Positions 35,467-44,482 of a DNA stretch of 64,000 nt are shown piece after piece. The stretch is taken from NCBI GenBank assembly GCA_963703085.1, contig OY969789.1:3720001-3784000 (forward strand). Reading direction: 5' to 3'. Every line of letters begins with the position of its first letter. Position 1 is the stretch's first letter. The DNA comes from DATAEG01 sp963703085 (GTDB lineage Bacteria > Actinomycetota > Actinomycetes > Mycobacteriales > Jatrophihabitantaceae). The notes below the pieces were generated by a model. The model was given only the letters and a program-made list of their open reading frames with translations. It was not told the DNA's origin and did not search any database. The translations under genes and the position numbers were made by a program.

Positions 35467-36903
35467 GTGCGCTTCCTCGCTGATGTCCCGCCTCCGTACG
35501 AGCTGACCTACGACGACGTGTTCATGGTCCCGGGCCGGTCCGCGGTGGCATCCCGCGACGACGTCGACTGCCGCACCCAGGACGGAACCGGTGCCACCGT
35601 TCCGCTGATCGTGGCGAACATGACGGCGGTGGCCGGACGGCGGATGGCCGAGACGGTGGCCCGCAGAGGCGGCCTCACCGTGGTGCCGCAGGACATTCCT
35701 GCCGCAGTGGTGAGCGACGTGGTGGCGTGGGTGAAGTCGCGGCATCCGGTGTTCGACACCCCGATCACGCTGCATCCGGACAACACGGTCGGCGACGCGT
35801 TGGCGCTGTTGCCGAAACGGGCCCATAACGCTGTCATCGTCGTTGACGGGCAGTACCCGGTAGGTGTGGTGACCGAGGCGGACTGCACGGAGGTGGACCG
35901 CTTCGCCCAGCTGCATCAGGTGATGTCGCGCGACTTGATGACATTGCCGGACACCGTCGACGCACGGCTCGCCTTCGAGTCGCTGGACGCGGCCCATCGG
36001 CGCGTGGCTCCGGTCGTGGATTCGGCCGGTGCGCTGTGCGGCGTGATGACCCGAACGTCGGCGCTGCGCTCGACGCTCTACACGCCGGCGCTCGATGCGC
36101 ACGGCCGATTGCGGGTGGCCGCAGCGATCGGGGTCAACGGCGACCCGAAGGCGAAGGCCGCCGAGTTGCTCGCCGCCGGGGTGGACACCCTCGTCATCGA
36201 TACCGCACACGGTCACCAGCAACGCATGCTGGACGCGGTGAGCGCCGTCGCGTCCCTCGCGCCGCAGGTGCCGATCGTGGCCGGCAACGTGGTCTCTGCC
36301 CAGGGCGTCAGCGACCTGGTGCGGGCGGGCGCGTCCATCGTCAAGGTCGGCGTCGGGCCGGGCGCGATGTGCACCACCCGGATGATGACCGGCGTCGGCC
36401 GGCCGCAGTTCTCCGCGGTGCTCGAGTGTGCAGCGGAGGCCAGTCGGCTCGGCGCGCACGTGTGGGCCGACGGCGGCGTGCGCCACCCGCGTGACGTTGC
36501 TCTCGCGCTGGCGGCAGGCGCTTCCGCGGTGATGATCGGCTCATGGTTCGCCGGCACCTACGAGTCGCCGGGGGATCTGCGCGTCTCGGCAGACGGCCGG
36601 GCTTACAAGGAGAGCTTCGGCATGGCCTCGGCTCGGGCGGTGGCCGTGCGCACCAGTGGTGAGGGCTCATTCGATCGCGCTCGGAAGGGACTGTACGAAG
36701 AGGGCATCTCCTCCAGCCGGATGTATCTCGATCCGCATCGTCCTGGGGTCGAAGACCTGATCGACGAGATCATGGCCGGCGTGCGCTCCGCGTGCACCTA
36801 CGCCGGAGCCGCCAGCCTTCCCGAGTTCGCCCAGCGCGCGATCGTGGGTGTGCAGTCCGCCTCGGGTTTTCACGAGGGCCGGCCGCTGCCCGCGGGCTGG
36901 TGA
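35467..36903 (+). CDS. guaB1: GuaB1 family IMP dehydrogenase-related protein (probable GMP reductase)
   Basis: A 478-residue TIM-barrel enzyme with a pair of CBS domains inserted at about 95-210. The N terminus FLADVPPPYELTYDDVFMVP, VANMTAVAGRRMAETVAR and the loop GVGPGAMCTTRMMTGVG with the catalytic Cys follow the GuaB1 group (Rv1843c), not GuaB2. The mycobacterial enzyme acts as a GMP reductase, returning GMP to IMP, with allosteric control by purine nucleotides through its CBS pair. GTG 35467 gives the family N terminus; an in-frame GTG at 35443 is less likely. The final codons overlap the promoter of the trpS leader. Confidence 0.9.
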   Translation: MRFLADVPPPYELTYDDVFMVPGRSAVASRDDVDCRTQDGTGATVPLIVANMTAVAGRRMAETVARRGGLTVVPQDIPAAVVSDVVAWVKSRHPVFDTPITLHPDNTVGDALALLPKRAHNAVIVVDGQYPVGVVTEADCTEVDRFAQLHQVMSRDLMTLPDTVDARLAFESLDAAHRRVAPVVDSAGALCGVMTRTSALRSTLYTPALDAHGRLRVAAAIGVNGDPKAKAAELLAAGVDTLVIDTAHGHQQRMLDAVSAVASLAPQVPIVAGNVVSAQGVSDLVRAGASIVKVGVGPGAMCTTRMMTGVGRPQFSAVLECAAEASRLGAHVWADGGVRHPRDVALALAAGASAVMIGSWFAGTYESPGDLRVSADGRAYKESFGMASARAVAVRTSGEGSFDRARKGLYEEGISSSRMYLDPHRPGVEDLIDEIMAGVRSACTYAGAASLPEFAQRAIVGVQSASGFHEGRPLPAGW

Positions 36904-36919
36904 GGCGCGGCCGCTGCGT

Positions 36920-36925
36920 TATGCT
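36920..36925 (+). promoter_or_regulatory. -10 element of the trpS leader transcript
   Basis: TATGCT is separated from ATG 36932 by GGGCGC (6 nt), so the leader peptide would be translated from a leaderless message. It starts 17 bp after the guaB1 stop codon. Confidence 0.6.
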
Positions 36926-36931
36926 GGGCGC

Positions 36932-36982
36932 ATGTCGAGTCCGGTGCTGTCCTGGCGTTCGTCCCGCGTGGACGACCGCTGA
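36932..36982 (+). CDS. trpS leader peptide (16 aa, one Trp)
   Basis: A 16-codon ORF, MSSPVLSWRSSRVDDR, ends in TGA at 36980-36982. The Trp codon is the eighth (36953-36955). Codons 12-15 include CGTGGACG, which is perfectly complementary to the 5' arm of the downstream terminator hairpin. This is the layout of a ribosome-mediated attenuation leader: a ribosome stalled at TGG leaves CGTGGACG free to pair and block the terminator. Confidence 0.75.
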   Translation: MSSPVLSWRSSRVDDR

Positions 36983-37009
36983 CCTGACTCGCACACCAAC
37001 CCATCAGCC

Positions 37010-37034
37010 GGGGCGTCCACGTCGTGGACGCCCC
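37010..37034 (+). terminator. Attenuator hairpin in the trpS leader
   Basis: GGGGCGTCCAC, loop GTC, GTGGACGCCCC is a perfect 11-bp stem, followed by GTTGCTGTT. Its 5' arm (CGTCCACG, 37014-37021) can alternatively pair with CGTGGACG inside the leader ORF (36967-36974), which would melt the hairpin. Confidence 0.75.
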
Positions 37035-37121
37035 GTTGCTGTTCGCCTCGCCGCCCTGCGCTGAGACGGACGCATCCGGTGGGCAGCGCGGCGTGGTGCC
37101 CCTCCAGCACGGAGGTATCCC

Positions 37122-38114
37122 ATGTCCCGCATCGTCACCGGTGAGCGTCCGACCGGGCCGCTGCACGTCGGCCACTATTTCGGCACGCTGGCAAACCGGA
37201 TCGCCTGCCAACGCGACGGGCATGAAGTGTTCATCGTCATCGCCGACTACCAGGTCATCACTGATCGCGACCGCGCCGACGACCCCCGCGGTACGGTCCT
37301 GAACCTCGTCCTCGACTACCTCGCCGCCGGCCTCGATCCCGACCGAACCGTCGTCTTCGTGCACAGCGAGATCACCGCGCTGCACCAGTTGATGCTGCCG
37401 TTCCTGTCACTGGTGAGCCTCAGCGAGCTGCGCCGCAATCCCACGGTGAAGGAGGAGATCGCGCACTCCCGGCAGGATGCGGTGAACGGTCTCATGCTGA
37501 CCTACCCGGTGCATCAGGCGGCCGACGTGCTGTCCTGCCAAGGCGAGCTCGTCCCGGTCGGGCGCGACCAGTTGCCCCACCTGGAGTTGATGCGCACCAT
37601 CGCCCGCCGCTTCGCGGAGCGATACGGGCCGGTGTTGACCCTGCCCCGACCGATGCTCAGCGAGGCCCCGGTACTGGCCGGACTGGATGGCACCAAGATG
37701 AGCAAGAGCCGCGGCAATGCGATCTCCTTGCGCAGCGACCCCGACGAGGTGTCCCGGCTGGTCCGAACCGCGCGCACCGATTCCCAGCGGCACATCGGCT
37801 ACGACCCGGTCCGCCGACCCGAGGTCGCCGGCCTGCTGCAGCTAGCGGCGCTCTGTACCGGCAAGCGGCCGGAGGTGATCGCTGAGTCCGTCGGCGAGGG
37901 CGGCGGTGCCGGGCTCAAGGCCCTCGTCACCGACGCCGTCAACGACCTGTTGTGCCCGATGCGCGCCCGGCGTGCGCAGTACACGCTCGACGACGCCGCG
38001 GAAATTCTGCAGCGGGGCAACTCGGTGGCCGACGCCGAAGCAGAACGGACGTTGGACCGGGTCCGGATGGCCATGGGGATGGACTACAGCATTCGTGATC
38101 GATGCGTGACATGA
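37122..38114 (+). CDS. trpS: Tryptophanyl-tRNA synthetase, attenuated HVGH type
   Basis: A 330-residue class I synthetase. The HIGH motif is PLHVGHYFGT and KMSKS is GTKMSKSRGN; the core GEL.PVGRDQLPHLEL is conserved. Housekeeping bacterial TrpRS usually reads GN at the end of the first motif; the His in HVGH is found in the auxiliary, indolmycin-resistant TrpRS of Streptomyces, which is controlled by ribosome-mediated attenuation. The Trp-containing leader and terminator upstream fit that model. GGAGG ends 6 nt before ATG 37122. Whether this is the only TrpRS of the organism cannot be seen from the window. Confidence 0.9.
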   Translation: MSRIVTGERPTGPLHVGHYFGTLANRIACQRDGHEVFIVIADYQVITDRDRADDPRGTVLNLVLDYLAAGLDPDRTVVFVHSEITALHQLMLPFLSLVSLSELRRNPTVKEEIAHSRQDAVNGLMLTYPVHQAADVLSCQGELVPVGRDQLPHLELMRTIARRFAERYGPVLTLPRPMLSEAPVLAGLDGTKMSKSRGNAISLRSDPDEVSRLVRTARTDSQRHIGYDPVRRPEVAGLLQLAALCTGKRPEVIAESVGEGGGAGLKALVTDAVNDLLCPMRARRAQYTLDDAAEILQRGNSVADAEAERTLDRVRMAMGMDYSIRDRCVT

Positions 38115-38143
38115 GCGATGCGCCCGCCCGGGAGGGACTTGAC

Positions 38144-38149
38144 TAGGTT
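38144..38149 (+). promoter_or_regulatory. -10 element of the ABC permease operon (leaderless mini-ORF)
   Basis: TAGGTT is followed after 6 nt by GTG 38156, the start of a 9-codon ORF that overlaps the permease start. Confidence 0.45.
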
Positions 38150-38155
38150 GACAGC

Positions 38156-38185
38156 GTGCTCTGGCGCCGCGGACCGACGCAGTGA
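38156..38185 (+). CDS. Leaderless mini-ORF coupled to the ABC permease
   Basis: Nine codons (MLWRRGPTQ) from GTG 38156 to TGA 38183-38185. The stop overlaps the permease GTG 38182 (GTGA). The mini-ORF may load ribosomes on a leaderless message and hand them to the permease, which has no Shine-Dalgarno sequence. Seen only as sequence layout; expression is unproven. Confidence 0.4.
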   Translation: MLWRRGPTQ

Positions 38186-41100
38186 GGTGGCGGCACAGCC
38201 GGATGGTGCGGGCGCTGTGGTGGCGGCGCGGGCTCAGCACAGCGGTCCTCGTCGTGGCGGTGATCACGGTGGCTGCTGCGGCCCTGGGGCCGCTCTACGC
38301 GCGGGCCGCCGGTGAGTCGACACTGCGAGATCAGCTCAGCCAGGCACCCGCGGTCGACGTCGGGCTGCATCTGGCACTGGTGAGCGGGCCGTCGCAGCCG
38401 TCGATCGAGCTGGGTAGCTACGACCGGGCCGTCGCCCGGGCACCGGCAGCCGGTGCGGTGCACGGCTACCCGGTCCGCACCGGGTCGATCTACCTGTCCG
38501 GAAGTGCGTCGGCCCCGGTCGGCTTGGCCGTGAATACCGCGATCGTCTGGCGCGACGGGATGTGCGCCCATCTGGTTCTCGTGTCCGGACGCTGTCCGGT
38601 GAGTTCCGGCGAAGGCGTCGTCAGTCAACGCACCGTCGTCGGCCGGGACGGATGGCGCCTCGGCGCCAGGTTGCAGACCACTGCTGGGCCGATCACCGTG
38701 GTCGGTATCTACGTCCCGCGCGACACCGATGATCCGTTCTGGTTCGGTCAGAACTACTTCAACGCACAGCCGCCGGGAATCCGCGGCGACCCGGAGACAG
38801 TGGACAGCACCTTCGTGTCCCGCGCCGAGTTCAGCGCCCTCCCCGCAAGCACGCTGGTACAGATGTCGCTGGACTACCGCCTGGAGGTCGATCAGGTCCG
38901 GCTGAACGATGTACCGCGCTTGCGGGCTGACGCCGCGGCCCTGCTTGCCACATACAACGGCAAGTCCGGACTTCAGCTGTCGACTCGGATCGGCGTCGTG
39001 CTGAACCAGGCGGCGCACCAACGCAACCTGGTGGACGCCGGGACCCTGCTGGTCACGCTGCAGCTGGGCCTGCTGGCCTGGCTCGTCCTCTTCCAACTCG
39101 TCGCCGACGCGGTCGAGTCGCGGGGCAACGAGATCGCCCTCGCGAAACTGCGCGGGCAGCGCCCGTTCTGGACCGCGCGACTCGCGGTCGGCGAACCCTT
39201 GCTGCTGCTCGTCGTGGCCCTGCCGCTCGGTCTGCTCCTGGCCTGGCTTGTGGCGCACCTCTTCTCGGCCGCGGTACTCGCCCCGCATACCCCGGTGGTA
39301 CTGACCGGCTACGCCGGGCTGGCGGTGCTGGCGGGGTTCGCCGGGGGCGTGGCGGCAGCCGTGCTCGCCACCCACCGAACCCTGACGCGCAGTGTGCTCG
39401 AGCAATGGCGCCGCACCGTCCGACGTCCTCGTCGCTCCTACGTCGTGCTCGCAGTGGACGGGGTGGTGGCTGCGGCGGCACTGGCCGGGCTGGTGCTGTT
39501 GCGGACCGGGCACTCCCAGGATGGTGACTCCACCGCCGCCTTGCTGGCGCCGGGCTTGCTGGTGCTCGCGGTGGCCCTGCTCGGCACTCGGCTGGTGCCG
39601 CTGCTGGTCGGCCTGTTGCTGCGCCCCACGAGACGATCGCGATGGATCGGGGCTTTCCTGGCGGTGCGTCAGGTCGTGCGCCGGCCGGCCGGACTGCGGC
39701 TGGCGGCACTGCTTGCGGTCGCGGTCGGACTGGCGACCTTCGCGGTGAGCGGAGAGGCACTGGCCCGCACGAACCGTACTGCGCGCGCCGCTGCCGAACT
39801 CGGCGCAGATCAAGTCGTCTCAGTGCAGTATGCGGCGGGTCATGACCCGGTGGACGCCACCCATACGGTGGATCCGCACGGGCGATGGGCGATGGCGGCG
39901 GCCAGCTGGCTGCCGCAGGGCGGTGACTCGGTGGTGGGCACCGTGCTGGCGGTGGACGCAGCCAGACTCTCCGCGGTCGGCCACCCGGCCAGCGGCGGTG
40001 CGCAGATCGCCGCGATCGCCAGCACCGTGGGCCGATCGGCGTTCCGGAGCATCGCGGTGAACAGCGGTGCGATCCGGGTACAGATCACCGCCACCGACAT
40101 TGCCGGCGCGCCGCCGGACGTCCAGTTCGCGCTCCGGACGCCGAAGGCCGGGACGGTGCAGCTTGATGCCGGTCGATTGCGGGCGGGCACCCACACCTAC
40201 ACCGCGCAGGTGCAGTGCCCGGGATGCACGCTCGGCGGCCTTATCTGGAACCGGCCCGTCGAATTCGCCGGACCGATGTCCGGCTCGGTCCTGGTAGCAG
40301 CGATGCAGCACAGCAGCGCCCGGGCGAGGGGTGGCGCGCGCTGGACGCATCGTTCGCCGAGCCCGGCGCGTGGCGGGGCGGGCCGGAGTTCAGCCAGAGC
40401 ACCGACACGGTCCAGGCTGGGGCCCACGGCACCCGGGACGAATACCGCAGTGACAGCGGCTACGGCGGCATGGCCTACGCCGCCCTTCCCGACCCGATCC
40501 CGGTGATCGCCACGCCGGCCAGCGTGCTCATCGACCGGGCCGCGCCCGTCGACGGGGAGATGGACGACGCGCTCGGTGGTGTCGCCACCTTCACAGTTGC
40601 CGCCTGGAGCAGCGTGCTCCCGGCGGTGCTGACCGACGGGTTGATCGTCAACATGGCCTACCTGCGCGCGGAGCTGCCCGGATTCGACGACCAGGCACGG
40701 TGGTCGGTCTGGCTCGGGCCGCAGGCGCCGCGGGATGCCGTGGCCCGACTGCGCGCCGCCGGGCTCCAGGTCCAACATGTCTCGACCACGCGATCGCGAG
40801 TGGTGCAGCTCGGCCGGCAGGGCCCGGCGCTGTCGCTGTTCCTGTTGCTGGCGTGCGCGGTCGCCGGTGCCGTGGTGGCCGTCGGCGGCACGGCGATCGC
40901 TATTGCTGCCGGTGCGCGTCGCAGGTCATACGAGACGGCGGCGCTGCGGGTCGTCGGAGTGAGCCGCCGTGCGCTGTATCGCGGTGGCGTGCTGGAGCAG
41001 GGCATCCTGCTCTCCTCGGCGGGAGTGCTCGGGGTCCCGGCGGGGTACCTCGCTGCCCGCTTGGCGATGCCGGCCATCCCACAATTCGCGGACCACACTC

Positions 41101-41249
41101 CGATAAAGCTCAGCTTCCGGCCGCCGCTGTTACCAGCGGTGGGCTGTGCGCTCGGTTTCGCGGTACTGGTCCTGTTCACCGCGGTGCTCGCCTCGGCCGT
41201 GGTGTTGCACGCCGCGCGGCCCGGTCGGCTGCGGGGGACCGAGGAGTGA
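38182..41249 (+). pseudogene. MacB/FtsX-type ABC transporter permease, frameshifted
   Basis: Two open frames together make one permease of about 1020 residues. The first (from 38182) has an N-terminal helix, a large extracytoplasmic domain (about 40-275) and an FtsX-type helix bundle (about 280-540). The sensible reading ends near 40315 at VLVAAMQHSSA; the second frame resumes with GEGWRALDASFAEPGAW and carries the remaining extracytoplasmic domain and final FtsX helices to 41249. One base appears lost between about 40315 and 40332 (a C/G-rich stretch), moving the frame by -1. It is either a true null mutation or a sequencing error. The stop overlaps the ATPase start (GTGA). Confidence 0.8.
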
Positions 41250-41941
41250 CCGGGGTCGAGGTGCGCTGTGTGCAGTTGCGCCACGAGTATGCGATGGACG
41301 GCGAGACCGTGGTGGCGCTCGACGCGGTCGACCTGATTATCTCCGCCGGCACGACGGCCGCGCTGGTCGGCCCGTCCGGGTCGGGCAAGTCCACGTTACT
41401 CACCGTTCTTGCCGGACTGCAGCGACCGACCGCCGGGCAGGCGTTCGTGGCAGACGTCGACATCACGGCGTTGACGCAGCGCGGATTGCTCCGGCAGCGC
41501 GCCGAGCGGATCGGATTCCTCGCTCAGGGTCCCGGCCGCAACCTGCTGCCGTATCTGGACGCGGCGGCCAACATCCGCTTTGCGCAGCGCGGCGCGCGCA
41601 GCTACGGCCGCCGTCGGTTGCCGGATGCCGACGACCTCTTGGCTGAGCTCGGTCTCGGTGCGCTGCGCGGCACTCGCGCGGACAAGCTCTCCGGTGGCGA
41701 GCGACAGCGCCTTGCTGTGGCAACCGCGATCGCCGGCGCGCCGGGCGTGCTACTCGCCGACGAGCCGACCAGTCAGCTGGACCTGGCCAGTAGGGACCGG
41801 GTCGTCGAGCTGCTGGAGCGGGTCAACCAGAGCTTCGGGACGACCATCATCGCGGTCACGCATGACTCCGAGATTGCGCAACGGTTCAACCGCTCCATCC
41901 GGATAACGAGCGGTCGCTTGGTCAGCGGTGGGTTTCGATGA
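41246..41941 (+). CDS. ABC transporter ATP-binding protein (MacB/LolD-like)
   Basis: A 231-residue ATPase with Walker A GPSGSGKST, signature LSGGERQRLAVATAIA, Walker B VLLADEPTS and an H-loop AVTHDSEIA. It belongs to the LolD/MacB/FtsE group that pairs with FtsX-type permeases, here the gene immediately upstream (4-nt GTGA overlap). The longer frame upstream of 41246 lies inside the permease. This is the only intact gene of the three-gene operon. Confidence 0.9.
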   Translation: MTGVEVRCVQLRHEYAMDGETVVALDAVDLIISAGTTAALVGPSGSGKSTLLTVLAGLQRPTAGQAFVADVDITALTQRGLLRQRAERIGFLAQGPGRNLLPYLDAAANIRFAQRGARSYGRRRLPDADDLLAELGLGALRGTRADKLSGGERQRLAVATAIAGAPGVLLADEPTSQLDLASRDRVVELLERVNQSFGTTIIAVTHDSEIAQRFNRSIRITSGRLVSGGFR

Positions 41942-42616
41942 CCGGTCGGCATCGGGCACCGGAGACGGCTCCCGGCGATGGGGTGGCCACTCTGTCTGCC
42001 CGGGACGTCAGCTTCCGCCGCGGCGGACGGACGATCCTGGACGGGGTGAGCCTGAGCGTTGCGGCCGGCACCTCGCTGGCGGTGACCGGTCCGTCGGGCA
42101 GCGGCAAGAGCAGCCTGCTCGCGTTGCTAGCCGGTCTGGAAGCGCCGGACACCGGCACAGTGCGCCGCGAGCCGCGCCACGCGACGGTAGGCCTGGTGCT
42201 GCAGGCCTACGGACTGGTCGGACTGCTCACCGGCTGCCGAGAACGTGGAGATCGCGCTGCAGCACGAGCGTCGCGGCGCCCGGCTCAGCCGCCGTGACGT
42301 CGCCCGGCGCGCCGGGGCAGCACTCGACGCGGTGGGCCTCTCCACTGTCGCGGACCATCTCGTCGAAGAGCTGTCCGGCGGCCAACAGCAGCGCGTCGCG
42401 ATTGCCCGTGCGCTGGCGGTGCGTCCGGCGATCGTGCTGGCCGACGAATTCACCGCGGAACTCGACGACCTCACCCGCCTCCACGCCCTGCAGGTGGTGC
42501 TGGGCGTGGCGGCCCAGGGCGGCATCGTGGTGATCGCGACCCACGACCTGCAGATCGCGGCAGCCTGTGACCACGTCCTGCACCTGGTGGACGGCGTCGC
42601 GCACCCAGAGCGCTAG
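41938..42616 (+). pseudogene. Second ABC ATP-binding protein of the operon, frameshifted
   Basis: The first frame (from ATG 41938) gives Walker A GPSGSGKSS and QAYGLVGLLT, then turns to nonsense and stops at 42297. The second frame continues with AAENVEIALQHERRGARLSR and has LSGGQQQRVAIARALA, Walker B IVLADEFTAELD and THDLQIAAACDH to 42616. Removing one G at 42232-42233 joins LLT to AAENVEIALQ, the usual sequence of the family, so a 1-nt insertion is inferred. In Walker B the expected Glu after Asp is present (DE), so the ancestor was probably active. Convergent with the DrrB-type gene. Confidence 0.82.
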
Positions 42617-42642
42617 CCGGCGGCTCAGCTGGTGCGCCGGCT
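42615..42642. terminator. Bidirectional terminator between convergent ABC operons
   Basis: AGCCGGCG, a 12-nt loop and CGCCGGCT form a perfect 8-bp stem spanning the two convergent stop codons. Confidence 0.6.
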
Positions 42643-43416
42643 GAACAGAACGCCGGAGACTGCGACCGAGACGGTCATGATGCCGACACACCAGAGCACC
42701 GCCGCGACGGCGTGCGACGCCACCGGACCACCGAGCAGCAGTCCACGGAGTGTCTCGATCACCGGCGTGATCGGCTGATGCCCGGCGAAGCCACGGATCC
42801 AGGACGGCATTGTGTGGATCGGAACGAACGCGCTGCTGGCATAGGGCAGGAACATCACGAAGAAGGTGAAGCCGTTGGCTGCTTCGGGCGACGGGGCCAG
42901 CAGCCCGATGGCTGCGGCGAACCAGGAGAGCGCTGCGACGAACAGCACGAGCATTCCGACCGCGGCGAGCCATTCCACCGGACCCGCACCGGGCCGGAAC
43001 CCGATCAGATAGGCGACGGCGATGACCAGCACCGTCGACGCGGCGTTGCGCGCCACGCTGGCGACCACGTGCCCGGCCAACTGCGCCGCTGCGCCGACGT
43101 TCATCGACCGGAACCGGTCCACGATGCCGCCGGTCATGTCGGCGCTGACGCTGACGGCGGTGGTGGCCGCACCGAACCCGGTGCACAGCAGCAGCACCCC
43201 GGGCACCACGTAGGTGACGTACTTGGTACCGGTGTCGATCGCGCCGCCGAACAAGTAGACGAACAACAGCATCAACATGATGGGCAGCATCAGCGACGTC
43301 AGTAACGTGTCCAGGTGCCGGCGACTGAGCCGGGTGCAGCGGCCGATCATCGTGAGCCATTCGGCACCAGCCGAGATCGTCCGGCTGCCAGGGGCGGCGG
43401 GAAGCGTGTCAGACAT
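42625..43416 (-). CDS. ABC-2 type transporter permease, DrrB-like
   Basis: A 263-residue membrane protein with six hydrophobic segments, an ABC-2 permease of the daunorubicin-resistance (DrrB) group; VSADMTGGIVDRFRSMNVG is the conserved cytoplasmic motif of these exporters. It pairs with the ATPase encoded just upstream on the same strand (8-nt overlap). ATG 43416 begins MSDTLPAAPG; the frame extends a few codons upstream inside the ATPase gene and is not used. Substrate unknown; drugs or lipids are typical. Confidence 0.9.
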   Translation of the reverse strand: MSDTLPAAPGSRTISAGAEWLTMIGRCTRLSRRHLDTLLTSLMLPIMLMLLFVYLFGGAIDTGTKYVTYVVPGVLLLCTGFGAATTAVSVSADMTGGIVDRFRSMNVGAAAQLAGHVVASVARNAASTVLVIAVAYLIGFRPGAGPVEWLAAVGMLVLFVAALSWFAAAIGLLAPSPEAANGFTFFVMFLPYASSAFVPIHTMPSWIRGFAGHQPITPVIETLRGLLLGGPVASHAVAAVLWCVGIMTVSVAVSGVLFSRRTS

Positions 43417-44374
43417 TGCTGTTCTCCAATTCGCAATCGGCAACCGGCTTGCCGGTCAAGGTGAGAAAGACGTCATCGAGGGTGGCCGTGTGCACAGTGA
43501 AGCGGTCTACGCAGGTGCGGCCCGGGTCGAGCCCGTCGAGGATGCTGCGGATGTGTGCCGCGCTCCCGTCGGTCGCGGTGCCAACCGTCCGACTGGCGTC
43601 GTCGCGGTAGGCCAGCCGTCCGCCCAGGGCAACGACGGCGGCGGCGAACGCGGCGGAGTCGGTCAACGTCAGATCCAGTCGCTGCTGCGAGACCTGTGAC
43701 TTGAGCTGCGCGGCGGTGCCCTCGGCGATGACTCGACCGTGGTCTACGACCGCAATCCGGTCGGCCAGCCGATCGGCCTCCTCGAGATATTGCGTGGTCA
43801 GGAACACCGTCACGCCGGTGCCGACGAGTTCACTGACGACGTTCCACATCTCCTGGCGGCTGCGCGGGTCGAGCCCGGTTGTCGGCTCGTCGAGGAAGAC
43901 GATCGACGCGTTGCCGACGAGGCTGGCCGCCAGATCCAAACGGCGCTGCATCCCGCCGGAGTAGGTGCCGACCTGGCGTCCGGCTGCGTCGGCGAGGTCG
44001 AAGCGGTCGAGCAGGTCGCCGGCTCGCTTCCGCGCCGCGCGCCGGTCCAGGCCGGCCAGCCGACCCATCATCACGAGGTTCTCCCGCCCGGTCTGCAGGG
44101 TGTCGACTGCGGCGTACTGGCCAGTGAGACTGATGCGCCGGCGTACCTCGGCCCGGTGACGAACCACGTCGAAGCCGGCCACCTGCGCCGTCCCTGCGTC
44201 GGCACGCGTCAGCGTGGCGAGGATCCGCACTGTGGTCGTTTTGCCTGCGCCGTTCGGGCCCAACAGCGCGAACACGGTGGCCGGCGCGACCTGCAGGTCG
44301 AGCCCGGACAGCACCTCCACGCGGCCGTAGGACTTGGTCAGGCCGCGGGCTTGGACGGCCCAGTCGTCGCGCAT
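43409..44374 (-). CDS. ABC transporter ATP-binding protein, DrrA-like
   Basis: A 321-residue ATPase: Walker A GPNGAGKTTT, signature YSGGMQRRLDLAASLVG, Walker B IVFLDEPTTGLDPRSR, and the DrrA-specific C-terminal regulatory domain of about 90 residues (from KSQVSQQRLDL to DDVFLTLTGK). AAGGAG lies 6 nt before ATG 44374. It drives the DrrB-type permease and is transcribed divergently from a TetR gene that should repress it; the palindromic site between them supports this. Confidence 0.92.
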   Translation of the reverse strand: MRDDWAVQARGLTKSYGRVEVLSGLDLQVAPATVFALLGPNGAGKTTTVRILATLTRADAGTAQVAGFDVVRHRAEVRRRISLTGQYAAVDTLQTGRENLVMMGRLAGLDRRAARKRAGDLLDRFDLADAAGRQVGTYSGGMQRRLDLAASLVGNASIVFLDEPTTGLDPRSRQEMWNVVSELVGTGVTVFLTTQYLEEADRLADRIAVVDHGRVIAEGTAAQLKSQVSQQRLDLTLTDSAAFAAAVVALGGRLAYRDDASRTVGTATDGSAAHIRSILDGLDPGRTCVDRFTVHTATLDDVFLTLTGKPVADCELENSNV

Positions 44375-44407
44375 GACATGCTCCTTGGAGTCGATCCGGA
44401 TGTTATT

Positions 44408-44443
44408 GTGTACGTGGTACGCGTTACTGCGTAGGTTATACAC
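44408..44443. promoter_or_regulatory. TetR operator between drrA-like and tetR genes
   Basis: Two nested dyads share one centre: outer GTGTA (44408-44412) with TACAC (44439-44443), inner TACGC (44418-44422) with GCGTA (44429-44433), 6-nt core GTTACT. The right arm overlaps a -10-like TATACA (44437-44442) facing the tetR gene, consistent with autorepression. Confidence 0.65.
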
Positions 44444-44482
44444 AGAAACGGGGACCGAGGTCAACTATTTGGTGGAGGACGA

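Noticed and set aside
40315..42240. Programmed frameshifting in the ABC operon
   Set aside because: The two shifts have opposite sign and I see no slippery heptamer with a downstream structure at either site; mutation or sequencing error is simpler.
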